64,000 nt of DNA from Diphasiastrum complanatum (taxonomy: Eukaryota > Streptophyta > Lycopodiopsida > Lycopodiales > Lycopodiaceae): positions 18,656,708 to 18,720,707 of the forward strand of contig CM055094.1 of assembly GCA_029204225.1 (NCBI GenBank). Direction: 5' to 3'. Of the stretch, positions 55,701-64,000 are shown one piece after another (position 1 is the stretch's first letter; each line of letters starts with the position of its first letter). Both the position numbers and the translations under genes were made by a program. A model generated the notes under the pieces. It searched no databases, was not told the DNA's origin, and saw only the letters and a program-made list of their open reading frames with translations.

Positions 55701-56821
55701 ATGTCTTCAAGTGGTAGGTCAAGTGGAAGGTCAAGTGGGAGACCATCTAGGAGAAGAGCCCGTGAGGAGCCCGAAGAATATAATCAAGAGTGGTTTGAGA
55801 ATATATCTCCTCAACAAAGAGATAGAATCAAAAATCTTGTGTTATCTTCTTCGGGTGAATCATCCGAGAGAAGAGCTTCTCAAGATGCCCCTTCCCAAGA
55901 ATCGTGTAGTGTGTATTATGATCTTAATCCACGTGGTGGAGTTATAAAAAATACGCGTGGCAATGTAGTTCATGCTCGTTTGCGTGATTTAGTTGCTTTA
56001 TATTTTGGTAAAAATTACATGATCGATTGGTTCCCCCAATCGCTTGAAGACAAAAATAAAATAATAGAGACTTTGTGTTCTGAATTCCCTCAATCCAATG
56101 CTTTTAGTAGGACTTGGGCCTTGAATACAATGTGCCTTTAGATTCGAAACAAAAGGGAATTGATGAGAAGAGTCGTGAGGAATCCCAAGAATCCCACGAA
56201 GCCTGGATGGTGCTCCAAAAGGGATTGGAGGAAGGTGAAAGGGGAATTGTTGCAAAACAATCCCCGAAAGTATGAACAACAACGTAGGGCCGCCGTCGAG
56301 AAGCTTTTAAAACATAGCCAAAGTCACTTGGGATTGGGAGGAAGGGACAATCTAGAGGCCCAATTCATAAGTGCAATATTTCTTAATATGATTCTATTTT
56401 TGTAGTGAGATTGTTAATGTTTTTTATTGCTAAACTATGTTTTTTTGTTGAATGTAGCTTAGTGATTTTGGAAGACACATGACCGACGCGGAGTGCAAGC
56501 AAGGTTACGATCATGGATATGCTGGCCTTAAGGCTTTTATGGAATTCCATGGATTGTTTTCAATCGTAAACTCTTAACCTTTATTGTTTTGTGATTGTTT
56601 ACTTTGTGGTTTACAAATAAGTTTAATTTCAATTTAATTAAATCTTTGATTCTATTTTGTAGAGAGGCTCTAACACTTCAAGTGTTCGTGATGTGGAAGA
56701 AAATGTGGAAGAGAACGTGGAAGAGTATATGAATGAAAGCGAAGGGGAGTTTGAAGATGTGGACACCAACGTATACCTACAAGATGAAAGAGGCGAGGAG
56801 GGAAGAAGTGATGATGAGTAG
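55701..56821 (+). pseudogene. Plant transposase-24/TnpA-like split gene with an in-frame stop
   Basis: ATG 55701: SSGRSSGRSSGRPSRRRARE (basic repeat), QEWFENISPQQRDRI, RGNVVHARLRDLVALYFGKN, DWFPQSLEDKNKIIETLCSE, AFSRTWALNTMCL, TAG at 56139-56141, then in the same frame IRNKRELMRRVVRNPKNPTK, WCSKRDWRKVKGELLQNNPR, KYEQQRRAAVEKLLKHSQSH. Candidate introns end at AATGTAG (56457) and TTTTGTAG (56662); exons read GRHMTDAECKQGYDHGYAG and the acidic SVRDVEENVEENVEEYMN with TGA/TAG at 56821. The layout resembles the second protein of plant En/Spm-type elements. The TAG where relatives have a continuous helix suggests a dead copy. It might also be a plant gene domesticated from such an element. Confidence 0.48.
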
Positions 56822-57220
56822 AGGTTCTTAGATTAAATGTAAGGCCTTGTAGAAGGCAATGTAGGAAGAGAGAATTTATTCTCTCATCAATGTACTTGTT
56901 TTTAAATCAATCATTATAATGTTTTGGCATCACATCATTCTTGCAAAATTTTTGAATGCATATATTTTTAATCCATGAATGCAAATGTATAGTCTATTGA
57001 ATGCACATCTATTGATTGCAAATGTATCTATTGATGTATTCAATGCAATGTATAGTCTATTTAATGCACATCTATGCAATGCAAATGATCCATTGATAAA
57101 TTCAATACAATGTATCTATTTTAGCACATGATTTGCATGCTAGAATGCACAATAAAAAGTAATGGAAAGCACAATGGAAAGTAATGGAAATAGATAACAC
57201 ATTAAGTTATCAACTAAAAC
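56822..57220. other. Gene-free stretch with degenerate repeats
   Basis: 3' flank: AATGCACATCTAT/AATGCAAATG-type phrases recur about every 30-60 bases at 56955-57110. Ends at the Copia B LTR. Confidence 0.5.
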
Positions 57221-57491
57221 TTAGAATTTGCTTTGCACAGGAACACAGATCATGCCACACAGTAACACAGATAGAAAACACTCTCCTCAGCAAGCTCACA
57301 TAGCAACTGTATTTCTCAAAATGAAATTACACTGTACATATAGTTGGTCACTCAGGCAACCCATGCATGACCTAGGTTGTCGTTGGCGGGACGCGTGTCC
57401 CGTCGACTTGCCTCGTGGCAAGGCCAACTGATCCTTATCCACTGATAGGACCCACAGTACAGTAACACAGTGATTCTAACTTTAATTCTAA
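57221..57491 (-). repeat. 3' LTR of Copia B
   Basis: 271 bp; same TTAGAATT/AATTCTAA ends and AGGGAGAGAG purine tract on the internal side as Copia A. Confidence 0.88.
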
Positions 57492-57546
57492 CTCTCTCCC
57501 TTAAAGTGGAGTCACTTTTTATACAGTCATATACATAGTTTTAAAG

Positions 57547-60500
57547 TCAACAAACTTTAAGTACATAAAGCTTTGATCTAAATTTATCAAACTTTTCTCC
57601 AGTAAGTGACTTAGTGAAAATATCAGCTAGTTGTTCTTCTGTGCTACAATGAACAACATGAATTTCACGACTCAGTAGCCTCTCACGTATGAAGTGATAC
57701 TGAATCTCAATGTGTTTAGTTCTCGCATGGAACACTGGATTCTTTGCTAGCTGAATGCCACTCTGACTGTCGCTATGTAAAGTTGTGGGATTTTTCTGCT
57801 TTATGCCAATTTCTTCCAAGATTTGTCTCAACCATATAGCTTCTTGTGCAGCACTACACATTGCCTTATACTTTGCTTCTGTGGTGGAAAGAGCAATTGT
57901 GCTTTGCTTCTTACTAGACCAGGAAAAGCAACTACCACAAAATTGGAATATATATCCTGTGGTGGATCTACGATCATCATAGTCACCTCCCCAGTCCGCA
58001 TCCACATAGCCACACAACTCAGGTAAACCATCATGCTTCCTGTAAATCAAGCCATACTCTGAAGTGCCTTTCACATAACGCAAAATGCGTTTAGCTGCCT
58101 TCCAATGTGTTTCTGTAGGTGCTGCCATAAGTTGACTTACAATGCCAACATCATAGCATATATCTTGTCTAGTCGTGGTAAGGTAAATCAAGCTCCCTAC
58201 TAACTGTCTATATAGCGTAGCATCAAATGACTGTGACTTATCAAGCTTAGAAAGCTTTTTACCTGGTTCAATACAAGTGTTTACTGGTTTGCAATCCTGC
58301 AACCTAAACATGTGCAGCAACTCTTTGACATACTTCACCTGTGTTAAACCCACTTCATGTCCTTTTTGCCACACTTCTACTCCAAGGTAGTAATGCATCA
58401 GGCTGAGATCTGTCATCTCAAATTGTTCCATGAGGTCTTTCTTGATCATGTCTATCATCTCTTGATTATTTCCCTTAATAATGAAGTCATCAACATAAAG
58501 AGAAATCAAAGAAACCATACCATCAAAGCATAAGACATATAGATTTGGATCAGAATGTGTTCTCACCATCCCCTTTGAATGAAAGTAGGCATCAATCCTG
58601 CTATACCATGCACGTGGTGCTTGTTTAAGACCATAAAGCGCTTTCTTCAAGCGACATACTTTATTTTCCTGTCCTTTCGTTACAAAGCCTTCAGGTTGAT
58701 CCATGAACACTTCTTCTTCTAACTCACCATTTAGAAAAGCAGATTTCACATCCATCTGATGCAAAGGCCAACCAAAATGTGAAGCTAAAGCAATAAGTAG
58801 ATGTAGAGCATTCCAAACCGGTGCAAAGGTCTCATCATAGTCGATGCCTTTATTTTGTGCGTACCCTTTGATCACCAATCTTGCTTTGTGCTTTGCTATA
58901 CTTCCATCTGCATGGTACTTAGTCATGTAAACCCATTTGCAACCAATGGTTTTCTTGCCAACTGGTGGTTCTACTAAGTCCCATGTGCTATGCTTAGCAA
59001 TTGACTCCATCTCCTCTCCCATGACCTTGACCCAAATGTCATCATCCTTTGCTTCACCATAAGTCGAAGGTTCTTTGCTTTGAATAATGCTAGATAAGAG
59101 AGCATAATTTGATTCATACCTTTCAGGTAGTATCTTCTCTCTTGTTGATCTTCGTAGCTCTCCCTGGTTAGATGATCTTGGAAAGTCATCTATGTCGCGG
59201 CTCTCCATCAATCTTTCAAACCACTTAGGGAGCTTTCTGTTAGGTGATCGACATCCTGGTGAAAATGTATCCCACGGTACATCCTTCTCCTTGCGTTTGT
59301 CACCTGCAACTTCAATCCTTCTTGCACCAAAAGGTTTGTCCCTACCTCTCCAACATGTTTCTTGAGGTTGAGTAGTAGTATCTTGAGATGTATCCTCATG
59401 TTCATCACTCGGAAGGTCAATGAATGGATCATCATCAGGTGGTATCCTCACTATACCATGTTTCCCACTGGATGTGTCTATCTTCTCAGCATCCTTGTCT
59501 TCATACATCTTGGATTCATCAAAGATAACATCACGGCTTATATGAATTTTGTTTTCGATTGGATCAAAACATCTATAGCCCTTCACACGATCATCATATC
59601 CTAGGAATATGCACTTGATAGCTTTTACATCAAGTTTACGTCTCTCTTCCTTAGGAATGTGTACAAAGGCCTTACATCCAAAGATTCGCAAGTGGTTCAC
59701 CTTTGGCTTCTTCTTCGTGAATGCTTCCTCATGTGTTATCTTTGATATGGCAATGGTAGAGCTTCTATTTTGAAGATAGACTGTCGTGCTACATGCTTCT
59801 GACCAAAAATCTTTTGGTAGTTTCATCTCAACTAGCATAGATCTGGCACTTTCCACAATCGTACGATTCTTGCGCTCAGCTACACCATTGAGAGCAAGAG
59901 TATGAGCTTGTGTAAATTGTCTTTTAACCCCACATTGATCACAAAGATCATTGAAGTCATTAGACTTGTACTCACCTCCACTATCTGATCTTAGGACTTT
60001 GATCTTCCTACCTGTCTGATTTTTGACCAATGCTTTGAAGCTCTTGAAGTTATCAAATGCATCTGATTTTTTCTTCAAGAAGTAGATCCACGTTTTACGT
60101 GACATATCATCAATAAAGGTCATGAAATAGAAGGCTTTACCTAAGGACATGGTCCTCATAGGCCCGCATAAATTTGTGTGGATTAAATCCAGGATGTTCT
60201 TTGCTCTTGCAACACCCCCTTTATTGAACTTCTCTCGATGTTGCTTCCCATATTCACAAGATTCGCACATCGATTTCAAGTGATCTTCTATGGTAGGCAA
60301 TCCTATTACCATCTCAAATTTTCTCATCAAACTGAGGCTTCTCAAGTTCAAGTGACCAAGCCTCTTGTGCCACAACTCATTTTGCGATGGAATGGACGAT
60401 ACAAGTCCATGTTGCCCCTTGATTGTAGCATTCAACCTGTACAATTTTGTATTGGGCTCTCTTACTCCATCCGCAATAACTTTGAACTTTTGGTTCGCAT

Positions 60501-60897
60501 CCTTCACAAAGCAACGATCATGGGCGAATTCTACTTTCAACTTTTGATCAGTAATGACTCCAACAGAAAGTAGATTTTTCTTCAAACCTGGTATGTAAAG
60601 TACCTCCTTGATCATCCTGCTTTTGCCATCAGGTAGTTGGATTGAAACTGTGCCTATCCCCTTGATCATGCACACCTCACCATTTGCTTGTGAAACAGAT
60701 GTTCCATTATCCAACACCTTTAAACTACTGAACCAATTCTTGTTACCTGTCATATGTCTTGTGGCTCCTGAGTCAATATACCATGCTTGATCATCTTGAT
60801 TATATGACAATGCAGATATGAAGATGCTAGAGTCTTCAATCTCACCCTCATCGACAAGGTTACCTGCTTGTTTTGGTTTTCCCTTGTCTTGTTCCAC
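57547..60897 (-). CDS. Copia B protease-integrase-RT-RNase H, 1116 aa open frame
   Basis: Residues from 60897: protease WYIDSGATRHM (D42), pre-integrase WHKRLGHLNL with zinc site H177, H182, C211, C214. Integrase: IHTNLCGPM has Asn242 where the first catalytic Asp belongs; D305 (LRSDSGGEY) and E341 (GVAERKNRT) remain. RT: WVYMTKYHADGSIAKHKARL, QMDVKSAFLNGELEEE, SLYVDDFI; a 6-base in-frame deletion (FAPVWNAL against FAPVCKWNTL in Copia A). RNase H: YVDADWGGDYDDRRSTTGY, LSTTEAKYKAM (Lys where Glu is normal). So the frame is long but integrase and RNase H each carry a changed key residue; it is probably inactive. The 60897 start is only the first possible one; the frame opens at about 61070. Confidence 0.93.
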   Translation of the reverse strand: MEQDKGKPKQAGNLVDEGEIEDSSIFISALSYNQDDQAWYIDSGATRHMTGNKNWFSSLKVLDNGTSVSQANGEVCMIKGIGTVSIQLPDGKSRMIKEVLYIPGLKKNLLSVGVITDQKLKVEFAHDRCFVKDANQKFKVIADGVREPNTKLYRLNATIKGQHGLVSSIPSQNELWHKRLGHLNLRSLSLMRKFEMVIGLPTIEDHLKSMCESCEYGKQHREKFNKGGVARAKNILDLIHTNLCGPMRTMSLGKAFYFMTFIDDMSRKTWIYFLKKKSDAFDNFKSFKALVKNQTGRKIKVLRSDSGGEYKSNDFNDLCDQCGVKRQFTQAHTLALNGVAERKNRTIVESARSMLVEMKLPKDFWSEACSTTVYLQNRSSTIAISKITHEEAFTKKKPKVNHLRIFGCKAFVHIPKEERRKLDVKAIKCIFLGYDDRVKGYRCFDPIENKIHISRDVIFDESKMYEDKDAEKIDTSSGKHGIVRIPPDDDPFIDLPSDEHEDTSQDTTTQPQETCWRGRDKPFGARRIEVAGDKRKEKDVPWDTFSPGCRSPNRKLPKWFERLMESRDIDDFPRSSNQGELRRSTREKILPERYESNYALLSSIIQSKEPSTYGEAKDDDIWVKVMGEEMESIAKHSTWDLVEPPVGKKTIGCKWVYMTKYHADGSIAKHKARLVIKGYAQNKGIDYDETFAPVWNALHLLIALASHFGWPLHQMDVKSAFLNGELEEEVFMDQPEGFVTKGQENKVCRLKKALYGLKQAPRAWYSRIDAYFHSKGMVRTHSDPNLYVLCFDGMVSLISLYVDDFIIKGNNQEMIDMIKKDLMEQFEMTDLSLMHYYLGVEVWQKGHEVGLTQVKYVKELLHMFRLQDCKPVNTCIEPGKKLSKLDKSQSFDATLYRQLVGSLIYLTTTRQDICYDVGIVSQLMAAPTETHWKAAKRILRYVKGTSEYGLIYRKHDGLPELCGYVDADWGGDYDDRRSTTGYIFQFCGSCFSWSSKKQSTIALSTTEAKYKAMCSAAQEAIWLRQILEEIGIKQKNPTTLHSDSQSGIQLAKNPVFHARTKHIEIQYHFIRERLLSREIHVVHCSTEEQLADIFTKSLTGEKFDKFRSKLYVLKVC

Positions 60898-61495
60898 CAG
60901 GAATTTGCGGTATTCACTCTTCCAATGGCCCTTTTTACCACAATGGAAGCACTTGCCTTTCTTCTTAGTTTTGTTGGAAGATCCCTCATCCTCCTGAAAC
61001 TTGGCAAATTGTTGCTTAGACTTCTTCTTGCCCTTGCCCTTGCCCTGTTTTTGCCTGTCGCAAGTGCCTGATCATCAGTATCTAGCTTTCACCATTTCTC
61101 GTCGTTGCTCTTCCTGCATCAAGTTTCCTATGAGCTCGTCAAAGGTTGGCAATCTTTCTCTTGATGCTATTTCGCTTACGAACATATGATAGGATTCTGC
61201 AATGCCGCACAATGCATTGTGTACCAGCTCCACATCACGTATGTGCTTGCCAATAGAATACAGTTCATCTCTCATTGTCTTGATTCTGGTCATGTATGTC
61301 TGAATGTGCTCTCCTTGTTCCATGCAGGCACTATTCAACTTTGACTTCAGAAACATGATTCTTGACGGATTTGGCGTCTCGAACTGCTCCTTTAGCACGT
61401 CCCATGCCTGTCTGGGTGTAATAGCATCACAAATGTGGGTAATGATGTGATCTTTCACTGACAAGTTAATGAAGGTCAAAGCTTTCCTCATCTGT
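60898..61495 (-). pseudogene. Copia B gag remnant
   Basis: Minus strand: KALTFINLSVKDHIITHICD, AITPRQAWDVLKEQFETPNP, MFLKSKLNSACMEQGEHIQT, NLMQEEQRREMVKARY then a stop at 61075 (frameshift against Copia A), GKGKKKSKQQFAKFQEDEG, CFHCGKKGHWKSEYRK. The last Cys of the CCHC knuckle is Tyr. The first about 60 residues are replaced by unrelated sequence at 61496-61518. Confidence 0.88.
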
Positions 61496-61562
61496 CCCAT
61501 CGTCACCGCCACAACCACCTAATTGGCTCCATTTTTTGGACTGTACCATATGGAGACAACAA

Positions 61563-61793
61563 TTACACGATTGCATGCTGTGGCAGCAAGACAAAATAGA
61601 GAGTGCGAATGGAAGAAAGGATGGTGAGATGGAAAAAGTTATACTTGGCAGGGTCTAGCTCAGAACGCTGGAGAGACTCGACTATGCGGTCCACGAATTC
61701 GTATATGAGGCCCATCGTGCACCCCTCGCGATCAACGAGCCTCAAAATAGAGTAGATGGGGCGCATGATGTCCATCAGCTGCTGCATATCCAC
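61563..61793 (-). pseudogene. hAT-type transposase fragment
   Basis: Minus strand: MDMQQLMDIMRPIYSILRLV, DREGCTMGLIYEFVDRIVES. It resembles the plant hAT-family stretch (DUF659 to dimerisation region) with PL..VLR.VD...PTMG.(I/L)YE.MDR. Sequence upstream and downstream belongs to two different Copia remnants, so this is an exon-sized leftover (ends near a GTATAA-like donor). Not functional alone. Confidence 0.55.
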
Positions 61794-61799
61794 CTAGAA

Positions 61800-63690
61800 A
61801 GGCTTAACTTATACAACATCTCAAATGGCGTTCTTCATTCTTTTGCAAGATTAGGAAGCCTATTACAAAGATAGTTTGCACATGCAACTGCTTCTCTCCA
61901 AAATTCTTTAGGTAGAGAAGCTTCTAGCCTAATGGCTTTTGCACATTCACACAAAGTTCAATTTTTTTCTCTCAGCAACTTCATTTTGCTAAGGAGTATG
62001 TCAACAAGAAAATTCTCTTTGTATTCCCTCTCTCTCACAAAAGTCTTTAAACTTATTGGAGGTGTATTCTCCTCCACTATCACCAACTTGAAAGAAAACT
62101 GCTTTTCTACATAAGCTTTGAAAGTAAGGAAAACATCATAAACAATGGCTTTAGAAGATAGCATATAGATCCAAAAATATCTTGTATAATCATCTACGAA
62201 GAAAACAACAATTTTCTCCTCCTTTGCTCTTGGTTGAAGAGAAATGAACATCAGAGTGCAGAGTTCAAATGGATGCTTTGGTTTGATGCTTGATCTAGGA
62301 AAAGGCCTTCTGTGTGATTTTGCCAAAACACAAGCTTCACAAGGTTGAAGCTCCTTTGATAGTGTCTTTGGTAGTCCAACAACTTTTCCTTCCTTGACCA
62401 TAGATTGTATGGCTTTGAAATTGGGATGTCCCAATCTCTTATGCCACAGATCCTCCTGAAGAACCCTGGTCTCATAAGCAATATATGAAATGTTAGCACT
62501 CTCCCTAGAATCTAGTTTGTACAACTTTCCAATTCTAGATCCTCTAGCAATAACTTCATTTTCTCTTGAGATTATACACTTGTCAACTCGAAACTTGACA
62601 TCCAATCCACTATCAAACAATTGTCCTACACTAATGAGATTTTTGGTTAGTCTAGGTACATAAAGTACATCATGCAAGCAAAAAGATTTTGATGATGATG
62701 CATGCGGTGGAATACTACCTATTTCTTCAATTCTACACTCTACATCATTAGCAGTATAGATTGATCTTTTTGCTCCTAGATATGGCATGAGACTTGTGAA
62801 AGAGTTTCTAGAACTAGACATATGGGAACTAGCCCCACTGTCTATCCACCAGACTTCTTCATTCTTGAAAGGAAAAGATGAAAAACCAGACATCATTGAA
62901 GAATCCTCTCTTTCACTCTCAACACCCTCACACTCATCCTCATTAGTAAGGTTAGCTTGCTTAGATTGGTTCTTCTTCTTGAAACAGTTTGATGCACCGT
63001 GCCCTTCCTTGCCAGAGAAAATACCCTTGATCTTTGACAGCTTCTTCTTTCCATTGGATGTTGCAACTTGTGAGGACTGATCCTCACCACCTTCTTTGGC
63101 TTTGTCCTTCTTGAAGTGTTGTTGACCTTTGCTCTTGCCTCTTGACTTGTCTCTGATGAAGAGGGCTTTGTCATATCCACCATCTTTCAATGAAAGTCTG
63201 TTGATCCTCAGCATCTTGTACTCTTGCCTGTTTTCTTCAGCAATGAGAACACCTTGTAGTATCTCCAAGGATGGAAGTTCCTCCCTGACAACATAAGTAT
63301 GCACAATATTGTCATACTCATCTCTAAGTCCATTAAGGACTACTTGAACAAGTTCAGTGTTCTTAAGAGCATCTCCAATACCAGGTGTAAGCAATCTAGA
63401 AGTATTCTTAATTTCATAGATTGTTTTTAAAGTGTCCCAAGCCTCCTTGGCAGTGGTGCATGTACTGATCTCTCTTAACACTTCAATTGTTACATTCATT
63501 TTTATAAAATGAAGGGCAATTTTGGTTCTTTTGTTGAATGTTGCAGGTTCTTCTTCAGCTCCACTCACAATGTCCATTACATCCTATAGAATCAATAATG
63601 ATTCCATTCTAATCTTCCACATTGCATAATTGGAAGATGTTAGTCTCTCACTATGCTCCAAGAAATGTGAACCAGATGAATAAATCTTCT
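61800..63690 (-). pseudogene. Copia F gag-protease-integrase, 5' half of an element
   Basis: Minus strand, relative of Copia E. Gag: SERLTSSNYAMWKIRMESLL, a TAG near 63590, DVMDIVSGAEEEP, ALHFIKMNVTIEVLREI; a deletion after SRLLT removes the mid-gag. The zinc knuckle is lost (GIFSGKEGHGASNC, first two Cys replaced). Protease WWIDSGASSHM intact. WHKRLGHPNFKAI and CEACVLAKSH (integrase zinc site) present. The catalytic core is scrambled: FELCTLMFISL where LVHSD is expected, and VEENTPPISLKTF where the second Asp block should be. It continues in another frame to IELCV..., FWREAVACANYLCN at 61830-61960. Main frame 61958-63577. RT and RNase H are absent. Confidence 0.88.
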
Positions 63691-64000
63691 CTATGAGAAA
63701 TTCTAGTAATGACAAAGATGAAGTTGAAAAATGTTGCTTGCTATCTCAACCTAGGATCTAACACTAATGATTTTGATCCAACCTATGAAATCTAGCAACA
63801 AAATGTGAGATCAAACTCTCAACATAGAAAATCAATCTATCTTGAATTTGGATCTTGCTTCAATCACTGAAATGAAGCAAATGCAAGTAAGAAGTCTATC
63901 TCTCCCACGAGTTTTAAAGAATTGATAAACTCTCCAGGAAATTACTTTCAACTTAGACACAATAATTTGTGTGAAATGAAAAGTCTAAGACCTCACAAAG
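63691..64000 (-). other. Leader of Copia F, running off the window
   Basis: Untranslated region 5' of Copia F gag; no LTR or primer-binding site is reached before the window ends. Confidence 0.5.

Larger units (their letters stand above)
57221..61495 (-). mobile_element. Copia B (family A), 5'-truncated
   Basis: Minus-strand relative of Copia A with 3' LTR at 57221-57491, a long pol frame and a gag remnant. Homology with Copia A ends at about 61495 inside gag, so 5' LTR, leader and gag start are gone. It is the best pol copy of the family in the window and shows what Copia A lost. Confidence 0.93.

Overview
This is a stretch of land-plant nuclear DNA, almost entirely built of transposable elements. 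Evidence for a plant: Ty1-copia and chromodomain Ty3-gypsy LTR retrotransposons primed by the initiator-Met tRNA motif TGGTATCAGAGC, CACTA, hAT and MULE-type transposase remnants, a Helitron 3' end, a broken root-cap-family gene, introns with GT..AG borders and very long (GA)n/(CT)n tracts. The sequence alone does not fix the species. No rRNA, tRNA, CRISPR or bacterial operon was recognised.

Layout. 1-1078: no gene, one (CT)n tract. 1079-10200: decayed minus-strand Copia (family A), split by a complete gypsy chromovirus at 1949-8250 (two LTRs, target duplication GTTTA). 11163-11950: plus-strand LTR plus leader of the same Copia A family. 13306-16500: minus-strand Helitron end, related repeats and a minisatellite. 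18717-19690: CACTA TNP2 remnant. 20958-26460: old Copia C with two LTRs, gag lost and pol riddled with stops. 27225-28015: root-cap-like pseudogene, cut at 28016 by a minus-strand gypsy (LTR 28016-28442, related LTR 40199-40630). 29952-36382: full-length Copia E with LTRs that read identical, TTCTA target duplication and one open 1317-residue polyprotein; the best candidate for a recently active element. 40839-42893: MULE-like and Copia D fragments. 43619-43883: two nested foldbacks.

45093-54263 is the most unusual part. On the plus strand lies a broken gene whose translation resembles a ParB-type domain followed by a beta-class DNA methyltransferase with degenerate catalytic motifs, then an FCP1/NIF-type phosphatase-like exon. 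Convergent on the minus strand are CACTA TNP2 exons (Transpos_assoc-like segment, then a TNP2 N-terminal part) with a SET-like segment between them. All are interrupted by stops or frameshifts, so this looks like a decayed composite transposon or a pile of captured chromatin and DNA-modification domains.

55701-56821 is a plant transposase-24/TnpA-like split gene with an in-frame stop. 57221-61495 is a 5'-truncated Copia B (family A) with a long open pol. 61563-61793 is a hAT fragment. 61800-64000 is the 5' half of another Copia (F), running off the window.

The genes do not form a pathway: they are independent mobile-element genes and their debris, nested in datable order (gypsy after Copia A; Copia E after the 28-kb gypsy). 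Domain calls come from reading motifs by eye; no database search was run.
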